A DNA stretch of 64,000 bases, from contig JANCRA010000011.1 in assembly GCA_024362935.1 (NCBI GenBank), forward strand, positions 8,549,501 to 8,613,500, in the 5' to 3' direction. The translations under genes were made by a program, and so were the position numbers. The notes under the pieces are model-generated. The model saw only the letters and a program-made list of their open reading frames with translations. It made no database searches and was not told where the DNA came from. Source of the DNA: Setophaga petechia. Lineage: Eukaryota > Chordata > Aves > Passeriformes > Parulidae. Below are positions 60,783-64,000 of the stretch, in pieces. The first letter of the stretch is position 1. Each line of letters begins with the position of its first letter.

Positions 60783-60998
60783 TATTAGGAAGAAATTCTT
60801 GGCTGTGAGAGTGGTGAGACACTGGAACAGGTTGTCCAGAGAAGTTTTGGATGCTCCAACCCTGAAAGTGTCCAAGGCTGGATGCAGCTATGAGCAACCT
60901 GGTCCAGTGGAAGATGCCCTGCCCATAGCAGGAGGATGAAACAAGATGAACTTTTAAAATCCTTTCCAACCCAAACCATTCAATGACTCTATGATTGT
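60783..60998 (+). mobile_element. CR1 LINE 3' end fragment
   Basis: This short plus-strand piece covers the end of ORF2 and the 3' tail. It includes GAAGAAATTCTTGGCTGTGA, GTGGTGAGACACTGGAACAG, the ATCCTTTCCAACCCAAACCA block (with its preceding bases) and TGACTCTATGATTG. It is heavily 5'-truncated, which is typical of CR1. Confidence 0.95.
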
Positions 60999-63517
60999 CA
61001 TAGGATTGAGATCAGTATGTTTCAGACACCCCTTGCCCTTTTTGGCCAGACCTGGCACAGGCTGTGGAGAATTGAATGGGTCTGAAATTCTTTATTGAAT
61101 GTTTTTCAGTCTTTTGTTGTTCCTGGAATTGCAGTCTGCAGAACAGGTGTTTGCATTAGTTTCTATGTAAAAGAATGTAAAGTCATTAGTGCATTTCAGG
61201 AAACAGGGCCTTTATATAATCATAAAATAGGTTTTAGCAAAAACTTTGTGATAATTATTTTGTGTTTTCTAAAATTTCATAATCATAATTCATTTTGCTT
61301 AACAGAGCAAACACTGGGAGATATATAGTGATATTCTTCTACTTTTTCTCTGAGATGAGAAATTAATCTTTGGACATTAGTTGTGGTTTTATTTTTCTGC
61401 TTTCAGATCCACTGATTAATCCAAGCTTAGCTGTAAATGAACATATGACTCATTCTCTAGATAGCAGTTTGGAAGGGGAGTCTTTACATGCCTAGCTTGT
61501 TATTGTTTCACTTCCTTTTAATATTGTAAATTCTGCCTTCAATATTAAAACAGACTGTAAGGGAAACATGGTACTTTTTCAGAACCAGTCTTTACCCTAA
61601 AAGTCATTTTTGTAAATGGAAGTGTCTGCTGATCTTTTAGAAGTATTGACATTTTCTGTAAATTCTGCATAGCATAGTCATGGGAATGGCTCTTTCTGTT
61701 TTCATATTGCAAATCATTTGTCAAAATTGTCACTTTGTGAGAGGAAATGTTTAAAAGTTCAAGAAAATCAGTAGGCTGGAAGACAGTAGAAAAAGCACTA
61801 GAGGGCAAATAGAAGGGGTTTAATTTTTTTTTAGTTCTAAATACCTGGTATTGCTGTGTTACTTTTCTGAATCAGTCATATATTAGAGTTGAAGAAAAAT
61901 TAAGCCAAGTGCTTTTGAAAGTAATCCCCCTACTCTCCACAAAATTTAAACCCTCTAATCAGAACAGCAGTTTAAACATTGTAAAGTTTACTGACTTAAT
62001 CATAAAATGTTGCAATACAGTAGCAAATGCAATCAAGAACCAGGAAATACATCTGATTCCATGGGAGAGCATAGGATATCAGATGCATTACTTCCTCCAA
62101 GAGAAGTCTCCTACCTGAAAATTTTTCTACATGTACTGGGTAAAAGCAGATGAAATTAAAAATAAATTGTGATTGCTGCATTCCTGCAGAAAAGTTTATA
62201 AAATATCCATGCAGTATTGAAGTTCTTTATAGAATCACAATATTCTCTCTTTTCTCCTATGAAAAAATTATTTTCCAGATTTTTTTACATCTCTTGCCTT
62301 GCTTAAAAGTCTGTCTGCATGACTTGCTTCTGAAGGTAGCACTTCAACCCTCAAAATCTTAAAACTGTGACCAATTGTATGGTTTATTGTAGCTGTGACA
62401 ATATTTGTTATTTCTCTTTGAGCCACTGCTTCTGAAGTCATGTGAAATTATGAGTTTTCAGCTTTCATTAAGCAATAAAAAAGAAGTTTCTGGCCCTTCA
62501 TGGTCTGGAGAGAACAGCTTGGAAATGTGACTTGTTACACGTGAAAAATCAGAAAGCGGGTCAATCTCTCAGATTGATTTTTCACCCAGCCTTATGTTTC
62601 TGTGGAGGGGAGTCTGACTCTCATCTTCTGCTAAGGCTAACAATACTGTCAATATTCTGTGATCTCTGGCAGTGTATTTTATCATGTGTATCATCAAGAT
62701 CAGAGTTTCAAATTTTATACAAAGATAAAACTGTTGATAGACAAAGTGATCGTAGAAATATGGAAAAAAGTGAGTACTTTGAAAAGCAATTTTGTGTGTG
62801 TGCGAGAGCTTCTGTTTTTAACTGTGCTCTGGAAGTTCCTTTTCTTCTGGGTTATTTATCTCTACATATGTAATTGTGGGTGTACCCATAAGCATGCATT
62901 ATATATATATAAATAATAATACATATATGTATGTATGTATGTATGTGGTTGTACACACCACTGGTCTTTCAAGAGACAAACCTGTGCAGTCCTGGATAGG
63001 GCTGTATGGACTCAAGACCTTTGATTGCTCAGACACTTTGAGATTCCTGTCCTTCAGCTTGGTTTCACATAATACATCCAAACTTGTCTCCTCCAGCCAG
63101 GAGAGAAAAGTACAGGGCAAAGTTATGCTATAATTAGAGCTGTAATAAAGCATTTTTATATTTCTTCAGGAGCAGTTAACTGAGAACACCCAAAAGCTTA
63201 GATCCAGCAATCTACTATTTTAAGATTGCCCAGAACAAGTTAATGTTAGGTTTAGTGCTTTGTAATTTAACTATAGAAGTGCACCTAAAATTTTTAGATT
63301 GAGTTTTGCAGACCTTAAGAAGATTTGCTTCTCTATTTGTATTTATGTTAAAGTGTGTTGAATAATTTGCTCTTAGGTGCACAAAACTACAGCTACAGTC
63401 CCAGATTAGCTAACAGTAGTTGACAGTGTCTTTGTTTTTAATCTGGGTGGGCTTTAGAAAAAATGCCGTTTTCTCTGGGTTTTAGAGATTCTGTACTGCA
63501 ATCTTAGCCTGATCTTA
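60999..63517. other. Unique intron
   Basis: No gene is recognised. The block is AT-rich, and overlapping chance frames of 60-113 codons occur on both strands between 61.5 and 63.15 kb without any domain. A microsatellite cluster lies at 62899-62946. Confidence 0.55.
62899..62946. repeat. (TA)n and (TATG)n microsatellites
   Basis: A short TA run is followed by AATAATAATAC and then five to six ATGT units ending at about 62946. Confidence 0.92.
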
Positions 63518-64000
63518 ATGAGATCCAGCCAGGAGTTAAGAGGGCACTATCCCCTGCATGCACACACACACACACGCTCCAGAAGTACCGATGGGGTTGT
63601 TCTATTGCTCAAAGGGGGACTTGGGAAGTCCCTTCAGCCTCTGGGAGCTGGGGTTTGTTGTGGGGGGCTGGTGAGAGGTAACCAGGACAAGATTGACTGT
63701 GGCCACCAGGCTTCAGGCTACAAACTAAAGTGGGCTAAAAACCTGAGCTTTCAGCTAAATCTAGAGGAAAACATCTGTCCGTGGGGCAAGACTAATCTGA
63801 TAGTCCCCACCAGTAACAACCCTGCTTCAGCCCTGGCTTAGGAGGACTCAGCCCTGCTCCTAGAGGAAGGATCCCACCTGTGGAAGCAAACAGCCCTGAT
63901 ACATCCACAGCTGTCTCACCTTATACAACAGAGGTGTAAGTAACGTAATAAATAATCACTGAATTGCATTTATTTGCACATGGGAGGAGAGCAGAAGAAG
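63518..64000. other. GC-richer end of window, unclassified
   Basis: A (CA)n run of about eight units lies at 63560-63576. From there to about 63900 the sequence is clearly richer in G and C than the flanking intron and is open for 107 codons on the plus strand (63518-63841). I recognise no domain, no CR1 blocks and no splice sites around it. It may be an unrecognised transposon fragment cut by the window end. Confidence 0.4.

Overview
The window looks like avian nuclear DNA, gene-poor and almost entirely intronic. Two things point to a bird. The only recognisable exon is a vertebrate SAM-domain exon that I read as SAMD12. The only abundant interspersed repeats are CR1 LINEs, several with the avian 3' end resembling ATTCTATGATTCTATG, on a background with no visible SINEs or L1. 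A crocodilian or turtle is less likely but not excluded.

Layout. Bases 1-117 are the 3' end of an upstream intron (branch point and polypyrimidine tract). Bases 118-258 are one 141-bp coding exon, phase 1 at both ends, for the C-terminal half of the SAM domain. From 259 to 64000 I see no further coding exon, so this is at least 63.7 kb of one SAMD12 intron. In human, as I recall the annotation, the corresponding late intron carries the TTTTA/TTTCA repeat expanded in familial adult myoclonic epilepsy type 1. No TTTCA run is visible here.

Repeats. CR1 copies lie on the plus strand at about 4440-6928 (split by a 0.5-kb non-CR1 insertion), 22205-23666 (two copies joined), 24770-26057 (old and diverged) and 60783-60998. 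Minus-strand copies lie at about 9711-9996, 39070-39970, 54678-55200 and 58085-58840. There are also a small DNA-transposon-like remnant near 3263, several microsatellites, short tandem duplications and some strikingly perfect inverted repeats (18970, 27955-27986, 30521-30564, 35712-35756).

The remaining unique DNA is AT-rich intron. A few stretches (about 27.33-27.78, 37.82-38.26, 41.27-41.60, 51.57-51.76 and 53.04-53.18 kb) are rich in homeodomain and octamer-type motifs and look like candidate conserved noncoding elements, but this cannot be shown without alignment. Apart from the exon frame, open frames over 60 codons are chance frames or CR1 and its antisense. I found no convincing new gene system. 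The best leads are a possible intronic-polyadenylation isoform of SAMD12, a strong cryptic donor inside the exon, the hairpin clusters, and a colinear diverged duplication 991 bp apart at 42.06 and 43.05 kb.
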